Assembly (NCBI RefSeq): GCF_014805685.1
Contig: NC_060885.1
Coordinates: 27,880,132-27,944,131, forward strand
From: Silurus meridionalis
Taxonomy: Eukaryota > Chordata > Actinopteri > Siluriformes > Siluridae
Reading direction: 5' to 3'
Length of the DNA: 64,000 bases
A model generated the notes under the pieces. That model was not told the DNA's origin and searched no databases. It worked only from the letters and a program-made list of their open reading frames with translations. A program made the translations under genes and the position numbers. This document shows, one piece after another, positions 11,966 to 24,930 of the stretch. Position 1 is the first letter of the stretch. Each line of letters begins with the position of its first letter.

Positions 11966-13572
11966 AATTTAATTTCCTAGTTTGTCATGCTTGAGAGTGT
12001 AAATGAGGTTCTCAGGTTTTTATCAAATTGCTAGATTTGATCTAACAAGGACACGGCTAGTCAGGTTTCTCTTTATTGTATGTGCAATGACCTGCTGCCT
12101 GATATAAAGAAAATCAATTAAATGAAAAAGAAGCAGAAGAGATTCCAAAATATACATAGACAAGAGTTAGTGTGTTTTCTAGATTCGCAGCAGACAACGG
12201 TGCAGAAAGGAAGCATAAGTGTGTCCGTGCAATGCTGCCTAATAATTAGCATCATCTCTTCTTCTTTGCAGTGCAGTCCCACCTTCTATCAGCTTATAAG
12301 CCTGGTTTGTTAACTCAGTCAGTTTGCCTGGTAAGCGGCAAAAGAAACCACATACAGAAGAAAAGATACGTCTTTCTGATGTACTGTGTCCTTTCCTTTT
12401 TTTTTTTTTTTTTTAAACTATTAAAGAATTACTACATATTTACCTGACCTGGTTTAGCCTAAGAAAAGCATGTCAAATAAATAATCAAGATTTTTGACAG
12501 ATACAGTGTAAAACCTGGTACCTCTGATGACCTAAGGTAACCTCAGGGTGCCGTCTTAACTCTGTAACTTGTGTGAACATGCCATCCTAAACATACAGAA
12601 ATGTTTTCAGGCAAGGTTCCCACAAATCCGCACACAAATCTTAAAAGTTAGGACAGAAAAACCCAAGCATATGTTTTATAATATCCATAAAGCATTGTGT
12701 TATTTTTTTAGTAATTATGTAATTATGAATTAAATACATTCAACAAATCACAGTTATAAGACACACACTTAAGAAACAGTCAGTGTTGTTGCAGTTATAG
12801 TGCCCGAAGCGGAATGTACAGTTGGGGAAAGTGGGTGCGGCAGCACGTGGCAATAAACAAAACAATATGCTAAGTCTGTTGCCATGAGCAACTTCTTGTG
12901 TTGCCTAAATCCTGTCTAAGTGTTTTGCGTCACATGTATTAATAAACCTGAAGGTCCTGTCAATATGAAAGGCTGTTAGGTCATAACCCCTCGATGGTCT
13001 CAGGTTCAGGATTTGAATGCATGCATGTGTCTGTTTGTGCATGTGTGTGTGTCTATCTGAGTCAGTTTGTTTGTATCTGTGTGCTTGTGTGTGTCCGTGT
13101 TCCCAGAGGACTGATATGACTATTTCTGAACGATCGAAACACATACACACACTCGTGCAATTTCACGGTTACATTACTCAGCTGAACAGACACGCCTTTA
13201 ATACTATATCCAATCCAGTCCTGACAGGCAAATACAAAGTGTTTCTATTAAATAGATCAGGTTTAAGGAGTCAAAGGTCAGTGTTATTCAGTCACAAAGA
13301 GTCAATGTATGCCACTCCATCGTCAACTTCAAGCGGGCATTCGTATGTTTCTACGTGGACGCTGATTGGCATTCGTATAGAAGAAAGAAAGTCTTAAAAT
13401 GCAGTGCAAGTTTCCGAGCTTCCACAAACCAACGTGAAAGAACACCGAAGGTGCCAGAACACGTCAGGTTTAAAAAGGAAAAAAAAAGTCTGGATTCTCT
13501 TTCTCGCTGCGTCTTTACTGAGAGAAAGAGGATAGAAAAATGAAAGACAGGGAACACAGAGAGCAGGCCGTC
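11966..13572. other. Convergent spacer between arg2 and vti1b
   Basis: No gene recognised. A long T run sits near 12400. An imperfect GT-rich stretch (13020-13100) and A/T-rich sequence fill the rest. The part next to 13573 should be the vti1b 3' UTR. Confidence 0.5.
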
Positions 13573-16267
13573 TCAGTGGCGAAAGAACTTGAGGTAGACC
13601 ACAGCTCCCAGAATGGCCACCTCCATGATGATGATGATCCCCAGTAACAGCTTGTTAGTCATCAATCTGTTAGAAGACCAGAATCTCATATGAATGAAGC
13701 GCACGTGTAGTAATAAAAGCCACAATGTATCACAGCGGTGTGTGTGCGTGTGTGTGTGTTGAAGCTCACCTGCGAGACATGGTGCGTAAGATCTTCCTGC
13801 TGCGGCTCAGATTTTCTCCAGTGTGAACCAGCTAAGAAAGAAATAATAATAATTGTAAAAATAGAAACAAAAATAATAAGAAAATAGACACTGTGACAAC
13901 TGTCTATCTAATCAACAATAATAAATATCATAAAAATATATTCAGCCATTTATCTACACATACTACAAAAATCAATAAACTATATGTATAAACAATATTG
14001 CGAATAATAATAATAATGACTACAGCCTCTATACACAATGTTTAATAATCATATACAGCATATTTAATACAATTATTAATAAGAATGTATAGATTTCATT
14101 ATTATATTCAATATCTAACTAATAAGAAAAATACTAAAATGATTACTAAAATAATGTATTATATATATTCATAGTAACAAGTAAGTAATGAATAAAATTA
14201 ACATTTATTTTACATATTAGGATCTTCTATAATAAATGATATTTTTGAAAACCATCAGCAATACTACAATGCAGCTACGAATATCCACCTGGCATCTGTG
14301 TACTACTGCTACTAATAATAATGTAATGTTAGAAAACCGATCCTGAAGTTGTCCCCGTCCCTCCTGGTGTCCCTCCCAGTGTCTCACCCTGTCTCGAGTG
14401 TGGTCGAGCTGCTCTCTCTGCTGTCCAAGCTCCTCGATGATGTCCGTGCCGATCTGTTCGCTCTCCACAGCGATGCGTTGGCTGCGTGCGATGCTCTGTG
14501 TGGCGTTGTTCAGAGACTCAGTGCCCTGGATCAGTAAAGTTCGCTGAGCTTGCTGCTCGGTCTGAAAGCGCACACACACACACATTTAATCTTGCTAAAC
14601 AGAAATGTAATCAAATATAGACAAAATACAAAGATTTTTCTAGATGGTTTTCTGGTTATTAGTGAACAGCCCCAAATATCCTGATGCTCATCATGCATTA
14701 TAAACATGTCAATTAATCTTGATGTGACCTGGATGTGACCTGATTTCTGGCACCTTGCGAAAGCATAATTGTTCAGTTTCAGCTCGCTGTCTCATCTGTG
14801 ATTGAGTGTCTTTACCACCGCTACAACTTCCTGTTCCTTGTACTCACGCTGTGTTCGTTTTGAGCGCCATAGATGCCATGCCCACCATCTCCCGTCCTAG
14901 AGGAGAAGCTGTATGTGGTATCCGAGGTGTGTACTTGGCGCTGCAGCTTCCCCAGGTCTCTGTGGTACAGCCGCACTTTAGAGGACATGGAGTTCCTGAA
15001 TGAGGAAGGGGCGCTGATAAGCTCCTGCTCCATCTCCCGCAGCTAAGAGAGAGAGATGAGAACCAGAGATGGGATTGTGAGCCCGCAAGAAGACAAATCT
15101 CACAAATAAATCACTAATTGAGATCATTTTATTTCACACTACACAGAGTTCAATGATGCTTATGGTACTCTGCTGCCCCCAAGTGAGTGTACAGCGGCAT
15201 AACACATACAATTCAGCAGTCACTGTATTAAACGAGTCTGATTGAATGATCAGGATCATTTTAACGTTCTGAGTTTGACAGTATTTACTGATGTTTTAAT
15301 AAGTTTTGATACAAAATTCAGAAGGTATCGGATTTTACTGCACACCGACAATTGAACGTAAAGGATCTACAAGATGTGAGAAAGGGAGAACTGGGGAGTG
15401 TCAGCCATCGTTTTCCATATAAGACTTTAGTGAATTTGTTCGCTTGAAATGAAAAACATCACAGGAAAGATTGAGGTCGTGTAGATCCCTCACAGCCTAC
15501 CTCCATCGCTTGATTGTGTCTATTAATAACACAGGGTATCAGTTTTCTTCCTACATCCTTCTAATACGTCCTCGTTTCTACAGTAACAGCTTATTCTCAG
15601 GGACTTGGTGCTTCAGCGTGTGTGTGTGTGTGTGTGTGTGTGAGCATTACTTACCAACTCCTGTGCCTCTCTATGACGCTCATCAAACACTCGTGTCAGC
15701 TTCTTCTTCTCTTCTGAGAGCAAAACATTCAAATTAATTTCATAATTTATTTTTTAAAAAGCATATTGTGTCTGTAGGAATGGTTTAATGTGATGTAACA
15801 GAACAGTAATAACTCTGGGTTTTGATCTGAATTCAGACAGTCCAAGTCTAATGTGATTATGATGATGATGATGATGATGATAATCTACTATGTTACTGTC
15901 TAATTCTGGATGGGCACAAAAACGGTGTGTATTCGCTGTATTTTATAACTGAAGACAATTTATAAAGTGATGTCACAAAGGGGGCAAATATCGGTAGAAA
16001 AATATCGCGATATATCGCGTAACCAATTATCGGTAGACACCTACATCCTAATATCATAGTAATTCATTCACGACAAAAACAGCAAGCTAGTCAACTGTTT
16101 ATAAACAACGTTTTAATAAATATTGCTTTATAAAAAGAATATAAAATGTTGAGTTATTTACCGCCTTGTGAGCGAATCACTCGGTCAGAGAGCTGCTTTA
16201 GCTCATCACACTGAGATCGGTACATTTCATGAAGCTTCTCAAACGCCTCGGACGACATTCTGCTCAT
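13573..16267 (-). CDS. vti1b: Vesicle transport v-SNARE VTI1B; six coding exons, complete, 229 aa
   Basis: Tail-anchored Qb-SNARE that pairs with syntaxin-7, syntaxin-8 and VAMP8 in late endosome fusion. Exons in transcript order: 16267-16162, 15713-15655, 15042-14848, 14561-14388, 13831-13770, 13666-13573; phases agree throughout. The N-terminal Habc-like bundle is seen in FEKLHEMYRSQCDELKQLSD and LREMEQELISAP (about residues 1-95). The SNARE helix runs about 137-198 (QGTESLNNATQSIARSQR, IIEELGQQREQLDHTRDR, SRSRKILRTMSR). A single anchor follows (LLLGIIIIMEVAILGAVVYL) with a short tail ending FFRH. Human is 232 aa, so length fits. The start is MSRMSSEAFEKLH; an ATG three codons on (MSSEAF) is also possible. 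Where human reads EQRDQL this protein reads QQREQL, in the region I believe holds the ionic layer. Confidence 0.97.
15861..15882. repeat. (GAT)n microsatellite in vti1b intron 1
   Basis: About seven GAT units. Confidence 0.85.
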
Positions 16268-16610
16268 TTTAATCACGTAAACTCTATAATGTGTCCGAAA
16301 CCGATCAGTTAAACCTGGAAGGCACAACGAATAAACAGAAAGTCTGACCAGAAGCAAAGCAATCACAACATCCTGGAGGAACAGAGCTTCCTCGATTCGT
16401 GTAGGTGTCCTACTCAGTGCCTGCGTGAAAATCTAGATTTAGAAACATTTTAATCGTGAATTATATGCTTAAAAACTACACCCACATTGTAGAAACATAT
16501 ACGTTTATATATATATATTAAACTATACACATGGTTTAACATTTTAAAATAAAGTTATGCACTATATTTATACAGAAATAATCAACCAACCCCTAGCCGT
16601 CTTTCGCACA

Positions 16611-16630
16611 GCAATGCATTGTGGGTTGTG
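16611..16630 (-). promoter_or_regulatory. Second, weaker ZNF143-like site
   Basis: On the minus strand CACAACCCACAATGCATTGC keeps the CCCA-AATGC core. It lies about 345 bp before the vti1b ATG. Confidence 0.4.
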
Positions 16631-16910
16631 TGGTTTTCTGGTCAAATATTATTCTGAGCAAATAATTAATAATTAGATCAAATTTATAGATTTGAATGGA
16701 AAACTTGTTAATTCAATTATTTATAAACACAAAACTATTTAGCTGCTCAAAATGGTTCTGAACAACACAAACATAGGCGCAAATCACGTGATTACTTTTT
16801 ACGGACATAGAGCGTTCCTAGCCAGGGCTCCAAATAAATACCCGGATGAGACGGCGCGTTCTGATTGGCCCAGAAGACACCTTCGATGCCTCACTAGCCC
16901 TGACGAAAAC

Positions 16911-16929
16911 ACTACAACTCCCATGATGC
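16911..16929 (+). promoter_or_regulatory. ZNF143/THAP11-type site
   Basis: ACTACAACTCCCATGATGC matches the known long consensus (ACTACAATTCCCAGAATGC type) at most positions, about 120 bp before the rdh exon 1 ATG. The site class is established knowledge; occupancy here is inferred. Confidence 0.65.
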
Positions 16930-17050
16930 TCTCGGTGCTCAGCGAGTGGGAGGTTAACCAGCGCGCATCATCACACGATCCATACCTGCACCTTCCAGGC
17001 GTTAAACAGCACGCGCGCTACGGTTTTTCTTTTTCTTTTTTTTTACCGCC

Positions 17051-20000
17051 ATGATGATGATGATGATGCTTGTCGTGCTGGGCTCCGGAGTCGTGGCGTT
17101 GATTCTGAGGCTGATGTCGCCTCGCATCAGGTAGGTGCACTGCTATTATCTAAACTATCACTGGAAATAGTCTGTAAATCACCGGCTCGTGCACGAGGAA
17201 GAGGATTTAAATGCATCATAAAGTGGTGCTGATGGTGGAGAAAAAAAGATAATGGTGTCCTGAATAAGCGTTCACACTGCAGTGCAGATCTCTGAATGAG
17301 AAATACTCCGATTAGTGTATTGTGCAAATACACACTTATTCAATTATAGTGTTTAACATTTGATTTTCAACCCATCATACCAATTATAGTTTTATACATC
17401 TCTATAATGATTTTCTGTAATTGTAACCGCCCTGCTTGAATATAAATATGATCCGCCTTGGAAGCTGACCAATAGGAGCTCTGTGAGGGCGGGGCTAATT
17501 ATGCATGCATGTCCTAATTAAGCAGACCGCAACGTTATTGGCTTTTCGGGATGCGTGCGGTCGTACGATCAATGGGCAAGCGTTTAGTGTACAGGAATTT
17601 GTAATTTTATTTATTTATTTATTTATTTAATCTTTTAAATCTTTTTTTGCAACTCTGACCAGTTTCACGCAAAATAATCTTTCCACGGACCCTGAAATGT
17701 GCATATTCTATTACTATTATACATATTATTTAATTATTTACATATCTCATGAAAATGTATCTCAACTTATCATAATGCAGAATTAAAGCGAGATTTACCG
17801 ATGCATAGAAATAAACTATAACAAGTAGGGGAAAATTTACATGCAGAAATGGTCATTTTTCACAGTCTGCAGGTTGTTGATTAGGGCTGCAACTAACGAT
17901 TATTTTGTTTGGGGATTTCTCTTCGAACGAATTCACTCATGCAGAGTAGTTTCTGTAAAAAAAAAAATAATAATAATAATTAATTAAAACAGCATTTGAG
18001 AATTCAAATTGAAGCAATTTGTGCAAATCAACATGTGTATTGTTTTTAATAATATTTGCAGATGGCAAATTAACAATGCTGCTTAAAACAAACAATATAT
18101 AATAATACAATATTGTTTTGGTAATTTTTATATATAAAAAAAATACACAGACATTTTGTTCAGTTGTGAAGATATCAGCATCCAGAATATATAATTTAAT
18201 TTAGTATCATAAATAAATTATATGGTGTACAAATTTGCTGAAAACCTCAACAGTCACTGTAATCATTTACTGCTGCAATTATTTGCTGCTGTTGGATTGA
18301 TGTTTGTTCGCACTGTTGCTTGTGAAATCGAATGCTTGTGAGTCACGCCAGAACAGATCGAGTGCGACTTTCCCGAAGATAGCAAACAAACAGTTTACAC
18401 AATAGCACTTTATTAATCTATACCATTTCACATGGTTAAAGGACTAAAGTGCTGCTGCATTGCTCTCTTGGTAGAGATGAATTGAGGGTTACATCCTACT
18501 GCACTATGATCAGCAGGTAGATGAACAACATTGTAGCTGATGTAGGATACTGTTAAGTGAAACTTGTCCAACCTCATGAAGTTTTATAAAGTATCAGGAC
18601 TTTATCTGTATATAAAGATTATAGGACTGTCAAAGCTTATATTACTATTAGCTCCAATTGTGTGTGTGTAGGAAATATGCAGCAGGTAGTGTGTGCATAT
18701 CCACAGCACGTCTGGACGGGAAGACAGCGCTGATTACAGGAGCGAACACGGGAATCGGGAAAGAAACAGCACTGGACCTGGCAGCGCGGGGTGAGAGACA
18801 CGCAAATCGAACCCGAACCACTCGATTAACAACGTTCACGTAGAAATAAACTTGACTATAAAGCAGGGCATTGCGGGGTTTTTTTTTTGTGAAATCTTGT
18901 CAGATCATTGCTAGATTTAATAATACACAAAGTTTTACAGATTCAATGGAGTACAGACACTGTCTGCTATGGACCATTTGTCCCCTTATACTTTCATACG
19001 TATCCCCAATCCTATAATTATAAATAGTATTAGATATGATTTATCAGGTAAACACCTATATTATTACTTTTAATTGTTTTACAGTATTATAATACAGTTA
19101 ATTTCCAAGTAGAAACTAGATTTGTTTTCCACCTGTAAAAGTTTTTTTTTTTTAACGTGCAGGTGCACGGGTGATTTTGGCCTGTCGGGATGTGGAGAAA
19201 GGTGAGGAGGCGGCGGAGATTCGAACGCGTGTGGGTGGGGCACAGGTGGAGGTGCGAGAACTCGACCTGGCGGATACATATTCAATACGAGCATTTGCAC
19301 AGAAATTCCTCAGAGGTGAATATGTACACACATACACACAAACTCTACTGAATCCTGATCAAACTTCTGAAATACATCTCATAAGTATGATGCAAAACCA
19401 TAATATCAAAAGCAGATCTGATGCCATATAACACCCACTTGTTACCCAGTGTATTCCCTTACTGTTTTACTATTAACAGTGCAGATTTTCCCAGTATGGA
19501 ATACTGGGAAAAGTAAGTGTTTGCCCCCTTTTCTGATTTCTTATTGTTTTGCATGTTTGTCACACTTTAATGTTTCAGATCATCAAACTAATTTAGATAT
19601 TAGTAAAAGATAACACAACTGAACCCAAAATGCAGTTTTTTATTGAAGGTTTTTATTATTGGGGAAAACAAAATCCAAAACTACATGGCCCTGTGTAAAA
19701 AGTGTTTGCCCCCCCTGTTAAAACACAATCAAGAAATCTCTTAAATAGGACCTGCCTGACAAAGTGAAGTAGATCAAAAGATCCTCAAAAGCTAGACATC
19801 ATGCCGAGATCCAAAGAAATTCAGAAACAAATGGGAAAGAAAGTAATTGAGATCTTTCAGTGTGGAAAAGGTTATAAAGCCGTTTCTAAAGCTTTGGGAC
19901 TCCAGCAAACCACAGTGTGAGCCATTATTCACAAATGGCAAAAACATTGAACAGTGGAGAACCTTCACAGGAGTGGGCGGCCGACCAAAATTACCCCAAG

Positions 20001-22585
20001 AGCACAGTGACGACTCATCCAAGAGGTCACAAAAGACCCCACAACAACATCCAAAGAACTGCAGGCCTCACTTGCCTCAGTTAAGGTCAGTGTTCATGAC
20101 TCAACCATCAGAAAAGACTGGGCAAAAATGGTCTGCATGGCAGAGATCCAAGAAAAAAAGGCTGCTGAGCAAAAAGAACATAACGGCTAGTCTTAGTTTT
20201 GCCAGAAAACATCATGATGATCCCCAAGACTTTTGGAAAAATACTGGACTGAAGCGACAAAAGTTGAACTTTTTGGAAGGTGTGTCCCATTACGTCTGGC
20301 GTAAAAAATACCGCATTCCAGGCAAAAAGAACATCATACCATCAGTAAAATATGGTGGTGGTAGTGTGATGGTCTGGGGCTGATTTGCTGCTTCAGGACC
20401 TGAAAGACTTGCTGTAATAAAAGGAACCATGAATTCTGCTGTTTCCCAAAAAATCCTGAAGGAGAATGTCCGGCCATCTGTTCGTGACCAAGCTGACGCG
20501 AACTTGGGTTCTGCAGCAGGACAATGATCCAAAACACACCAGCAAGTCCACCTCTGAATGACTGAAGAAAAACAAAATGAAGACTTTGGAGTGGCCTAGT
20601 CGAAGTCCTAACCTGAATCCTATTAAGATGCTGTGGCATGACCTTAAAGGCGGTTCATGCTCAAAAACCCTGGTTTACAACAATTCTGCATAGATGAGTG
20701 GACCAAAATTCCTCCACAGCACTGTAACAGACTCATTGCAAGTTATCGCAAATGCTTGATTGCAGTTGTTGCTGCTAAGGGTGGCCCAAACAGTTATTAG
20801 CTTTAGGGGCAAACACATTCACACAGGGCCATGTAGTTTTGGATTTTGTTTTCCCTCAATAATAAAAACCTTCATTTAAAAACGGCATGTTGTGTTCACT
20901 TGTGGTTCTATTTTTCCTTATATTTAAATTAGTTTGATCTGAAACATTAAAGTGTGAAAAACATGCAAGAAATCAGGAAGGGGCAAACACTTTCACACCA
21001 CTGTAAGTTCTTTTATATACATATGTCAGTTGATTATTAGCTGTAGCACTGAAATGCAAAACTCGCACCAACCCTACTCAATTCAATTAGATATCCAGTC
21101 AGTACAATTTTGCAATAAGCAAATTGTCTTTATTTTCTGGCCTCACACAGAGGTGAGCCACCTGCACATCTTGATCAACAACGCCGGAGTGATGATGTGT
21201 CCTTACATGAAGACTGCAGACGGATTCGAGATGCACCTGGGAGTCAATCACCTCGGTGAGAGAAATTTCCAGCTGACGAGAAATGTATACAGTTGAAACC
21301 AGATATTTACATAAACTTCAGAAAAAAACATAATAAAAATACATCAAAATTGTCCCTTGCTCGATTCTGACATTTAACAAATGCAAAAAATATGTTAATA
21401 TTTATTGATTTAAAACAGAAAAGGTTTACTCTGATTTGAAATAAGTTTTTGTGTTTTTTTCTGAAATGTATGTAAATATCTGGTTTCAACTGTAATACAG
21501 AAAAACGATACAGCTCATTATAATGGTATAACAGTGTTGCATTTCCAAATACACACCGTAAAACAGTAACCATTGCAACATGTAAAATACAGCATCAAAT
21601 CTTAATTAAAGGATGGATGCAAATCAGCGTGTAATGATTTTAGGTCACTTCCTGTTAACGTTCCTGCTGATCGGCGTGTTGAAGCGTAGCGCGCCGTCCC
21701 GCATCATCGTCGTCTCATCATTGGCCCATTATTTTGGCTGGATCCGATTCCACGACCTGCACAGTCAGGGGAGCTACAACAGTGGCCTGGCCTACTGCCA
21801 GAGCAAACTGGCTAACGTGCTGTTCACCAGGGAGCTGGCGCGCAAGTTAACAGGTACACAAGAGACTTGGCATGACTTACAGAAAATTTCACTTATACTC
21901 ATTTCTAAAATTCGTCCGTGTGAACTCCTACTGAGGAAGCGCTTGCTACAGAAACGTATTAGAAGGAGTGCTCTGGCTAACTGCTCTACTTCTAATGAGT
22001 TTCTATAGCCACCGCTCCTTACTTCTCAGAATGCAGATGCTGTGCTGTGATGAATTTACTTACTTTAAATGTTGTTCTTCAGGGCTGAACGTGACCGTGA
22101 ACTCGGTGCACCCAGGGACAGTGATGTCCGATTTGGTGCGTCATTCCACATTGATGTCTCTGGGGTTCGCATTGTTCTCCATGTTCCTGAAAACACCACG
22201 GGAGGGAGCACAGACCTCCATCTACTGCACAGTGGCTGAGGAACTGCATTCCATCACGGGAAAGCACTTTAGGTAGGGTGCATTTCAGAAACACACGTCA
22301 CATACACTTTCACGGCATAACCTGGTTTCCATAATATGGGCACTGCACAGTATTTATACCTTTTACCCTAATTACAGTAAATGCAATATGGGTTGGCCGT
22401 GAGTGTTGTGCATGCAACTTCAACCTTAAATTCTTTGTGATTTGTGAGAAATAATGGAATATAAATTCCTTCCCTTTGTCAGTGACTGTGCTCCAGCCTC
22501 CGTGGCTCCTCAGGGCCGATGCGACGAAACCTCTCGGAGGCTGTGGGAAGTCAGCTGCGAGCTCCTCGGTATCGAATGGGACTGA
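17051..22585 (+). CDS. rdh12-like: Retinol dehydrogenase 11/12-type short-chain dehydrogenase; seven exons, complete, 319 aa
   Basis: NADPH-preferring ER-anchored SDR that interconverts retinal and retinol; in photoreceptors the family clears all-trans-retinal. Exons: 17051-17130, 18672-18790, 19163-19315, 21151-21255, 21644-21853, 22083-22272, 22483-22585, all in frame. A hydrophobic N-terminal anchor follows a run of six Met codons ([14 protein letters not shown]). The cofactor loop is TGANTGIG (49-56), then [14 protein letters not shown], the structural motif [10 protein letters not shown] (127-136), Ser178 in VVSSLAH, and the catalytic YCQSK (Tyr203, Lys207). The end [17 protein letters not shown] matches RDH11/12 tails, and lengths agree (human 316-318). 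FHDLHSQ resembles RDH12 and FKTP-type features resemble RDH11, so I do not choose between them. The place next to vti1b and zfyve26 matches the human RDH11/RDH12 locus. Introns 3 and 4 carry transposon copies. Confidence 0.95.
17131..18671. other. rdh intron 1 with a possible DNA-transposon relic
   Basis: GGGCTGCAACTAACGATTAT at 17886-17905 is wording that recurs in fish genomes at the ends of non-autonomous DNA transposons. The relic may run to about 18300. Nothing else is recognisable in this A/T-rich intron. Confidence 0.4.
19491..21003 (+). mobile_element. Decayed Tc1/mariner element in rdh intron 3
   Basis: Inverted ends: AGTGTTTGCCCCCTTTTCTG near 19515, and its counterpart GGAAGGGGCAAACACTTTCA ending near 21000, with a longer shared arm including TTTCAGATCATCAAACTAAT. 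Inside, from 19801, a transposase-like frame ([19 protein letters not shown]) begins with the HTH region but meets stop codons from 19918 onward and changes frame repeatedly through the DDE region (wording such as QQDNDPK and SPDLNPI types is decayed). Same strand as the host gene. It cannot be active by itself. Confidence 0.88.
21290..21492. mobile_element. 203-bp MITE of Tc1/mariner type in rdh intron 4
   Basis: Terminal inverted repeats of about 40 bp: CAGTTGAAACCAGATATTTA at the left end and its reverse complement at the right, with few mismatches. Both ends abut TA, the expected target duplication. There is no coding capacity. The family partner would be a Tc1 element with CAGTTGAA ends. 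Confidence 0.92.
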
Positions 22586-23323
22586 GATCGCTCTTCTCTT
22601 CATCACAGACTCGCCATCACGACCCGTCACTCGGACGACAAATCCATTCTGTTCTACCAATTTGCCAAACATACTTGCCACCGTTTTAAGCTTGTTTAAG
22701 AAACTGGACCCGGGATCCCAGTGTCACTACATTTGTACATCGCCGTAGTGCGTGCAAAAAAGTTTAATTTCTTTGTTAGGAATTTTAACCCTAACCCTTG
22801 TCATGCACATTTCACCTCCTCCCACTGCAGCTGCCAGGAATTGTACTGTTTTTATACAGAAGTAGACATGTTTTTTACTACTGTTACATTCATGATAAGA
22901 GAATTTAAATATATACATATAAAATGTTGAATAATTATTATAGTTACGTTTTCCTACTTGTCTTATATAAAAGAGTCACATGGCGACCAAATGTGGTCTG
23001 ATCACGTTGTACTATTTTCCTAACAATTTGAAAGATTTTTTTTTTAGCTGTTTTCAGTTGATTGACACTTTCTGGTATTGTAATTGTGGGGACTGGATAT
23101 TGTCCAAAGCCTATTAATGTAACAAAATTGCTTGCTGTTGTCTGATATGGAGAGATAAACCGAGAAGAGCAGATGCATTTGTACAGGTCGGGACATGGTG
23201 TTTTTCATTAGGCGTTTTCCCATTTTGGGGTCCAAACACTTTACAGGATACTTATTCTTAACTTTTTATCTTTTTCTGTAATGTCTTGTTCTTGACTGGA
23301 TAGACATCAACCCAAGGCAAACA

Positions 23324-23388
<65 letters not shown>
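23324..23388. repeat. (AT)n microsatellite
   Basis: About 32 AT units directly before AATAAAGAAAAG. Confidence 0.95.
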
Positions 23389-23394
<6 letters not shown>

Positions 23395-24529
23395 AGAAAA
23401 GCCTTAATGAACATCTGCAAACAGTATTAGACAATAGCTAATTACATTTGCGTTGGCATTTGTCATGTTATGTTATTATTATTATTATAACTATGATTAT
23501 GAAATTGTTAAATACTGATAATAATGTGATTTTAGCTCACCAGTGACAGTGTACTGGTGCATATCCCAAAAAACGAACTTATGGGGGAAAAAAAAAGATT
23601 ATTACTTTAACATTTTGCAGGGTTTAATTCCACTTCATACTCTATGACTGTATTTACTGAATTTACATGCATCAGTCATGTTTATTCTGAATCGTATTTA
23701 TTCTGTGAAAAAAAACAATGTGAACATTTTGTTATTCTCTGACCTCAGTGCATCCCAATGATTTCCCTTTACGTAATATCTAATTAACTGTTTGATTAAA
23801 GTGATTAAAGGCAAGCGATGAACTGCACTAATTTGCACAGTCAGTTACAGAATGGGTCAGACACATGACAGTGTCATAATACATCACATATCTCACACAC
23901 AGTCAACACATAACAAAAGGAACAATGTGGCAAGTTTTTTACACAACTCCCCAAATAAATTTGGCAAGCTCATCCTAAGACAATGCAAATCATTTTAGAG
24001 AGCAGCCCATATTGCTCGTATAACAAATGATATGTTTTTACAACATCTGTAGAACAGATGGTTCTTTTAGCAGTATAACATTCACATGTACTTTAAACAT
24101 CTGTGCTTTTCTCAATATTCCTTTAACATGATCTTTTCATATTTATTTAGTTTTTAATGCCTTCATCCAGAGGAAGTGTATACCACAGTTTAACTACAGT
24201 TTTTCTATATATTTGTTAAACAGTAGCATTGCAAAATATGTCTCAAGAGAAACCAAACTCATTTGCTATAGGATTAAAATATTAAACAAACTGCACAGTG
24301 TCTGTGTAGACCCCGAACCAGTAGCCAAACACACTCATGACCGCGAAAAGCTAAAGTTTTTTCAAATATCTGTTCAGTATAGAATAAGGTTTGTCAGCTA
24401 CCTAGCATTTAATAATATGAACACAAGTAAATGTTATAATGTAGACAAAAGTGTGGTCTGGGTTCCTCCTGTTACTTAACTGACAATGATTAGCAGAAAC
24501 TATTATGACCAGTTATTAATATGAATATA

Positions 24530-24930
24530 CACTTTATCAGGATGTCTGTCGGGTTCAGTTATTTTGGAATATGACTTGATCATTTCCATGTCAGAAATCC
24601 TTTCAGATTTGTAAATCCTAATTTATATAATATATAGAAATCCCGACAAAAGGTTAGCTATCTATATGGATACGATTTAGGAATCCTGTCAAAAAAGACC
24701 AGGTTCTGGCAGAAATCCTGGATTCATTTTACAGAATAGAATAATACCAAATCCTGTGAGAAATCCTGTCAGATTAGTGCAGGTTAGCCTGCTAGCTAGT
24801 CTTAAAATTCCATCAGAATTATAGTCCTAATAACTTTTCTCAAAAATCCTGTCAGATTAGCTTCATTTTAACTGGAAAAATATGACTTGAATTCTGTCAG
24901 AAATCAGTCAGGTTAGCTCGAGGTATCCAA
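24530..24930. repeat. Degenerate interspersed repeat of an AATCCTGTCAGA word
   Basis: The words AATCCTGTCAGATTAG, AATCCTGTCA, AATCCTGTGAG and ATTCTGTCAGAAATC recur at irregular spacing of 25-90 bp. This is most like an old, diverged tandem array. Confidence 0.45.

Larger units (their letters stand above)
16268..17050. promoter_or_regulatory. Divergent promoter region of vti1b and the rdh gene
   Basis: 783 bp separate the two start codons, which point away from each other. The interval has an inverted CCAAT box (CTGATTGGCC at 16861-16870) and two ZNF143/THAP11-type sites (16911-16929, strong; 16611-16630, weaker). Between them lies A/T-rich sequence. A shared bidirectional promoter is inferred from distance and motifs. 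Confidence 0.6.
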
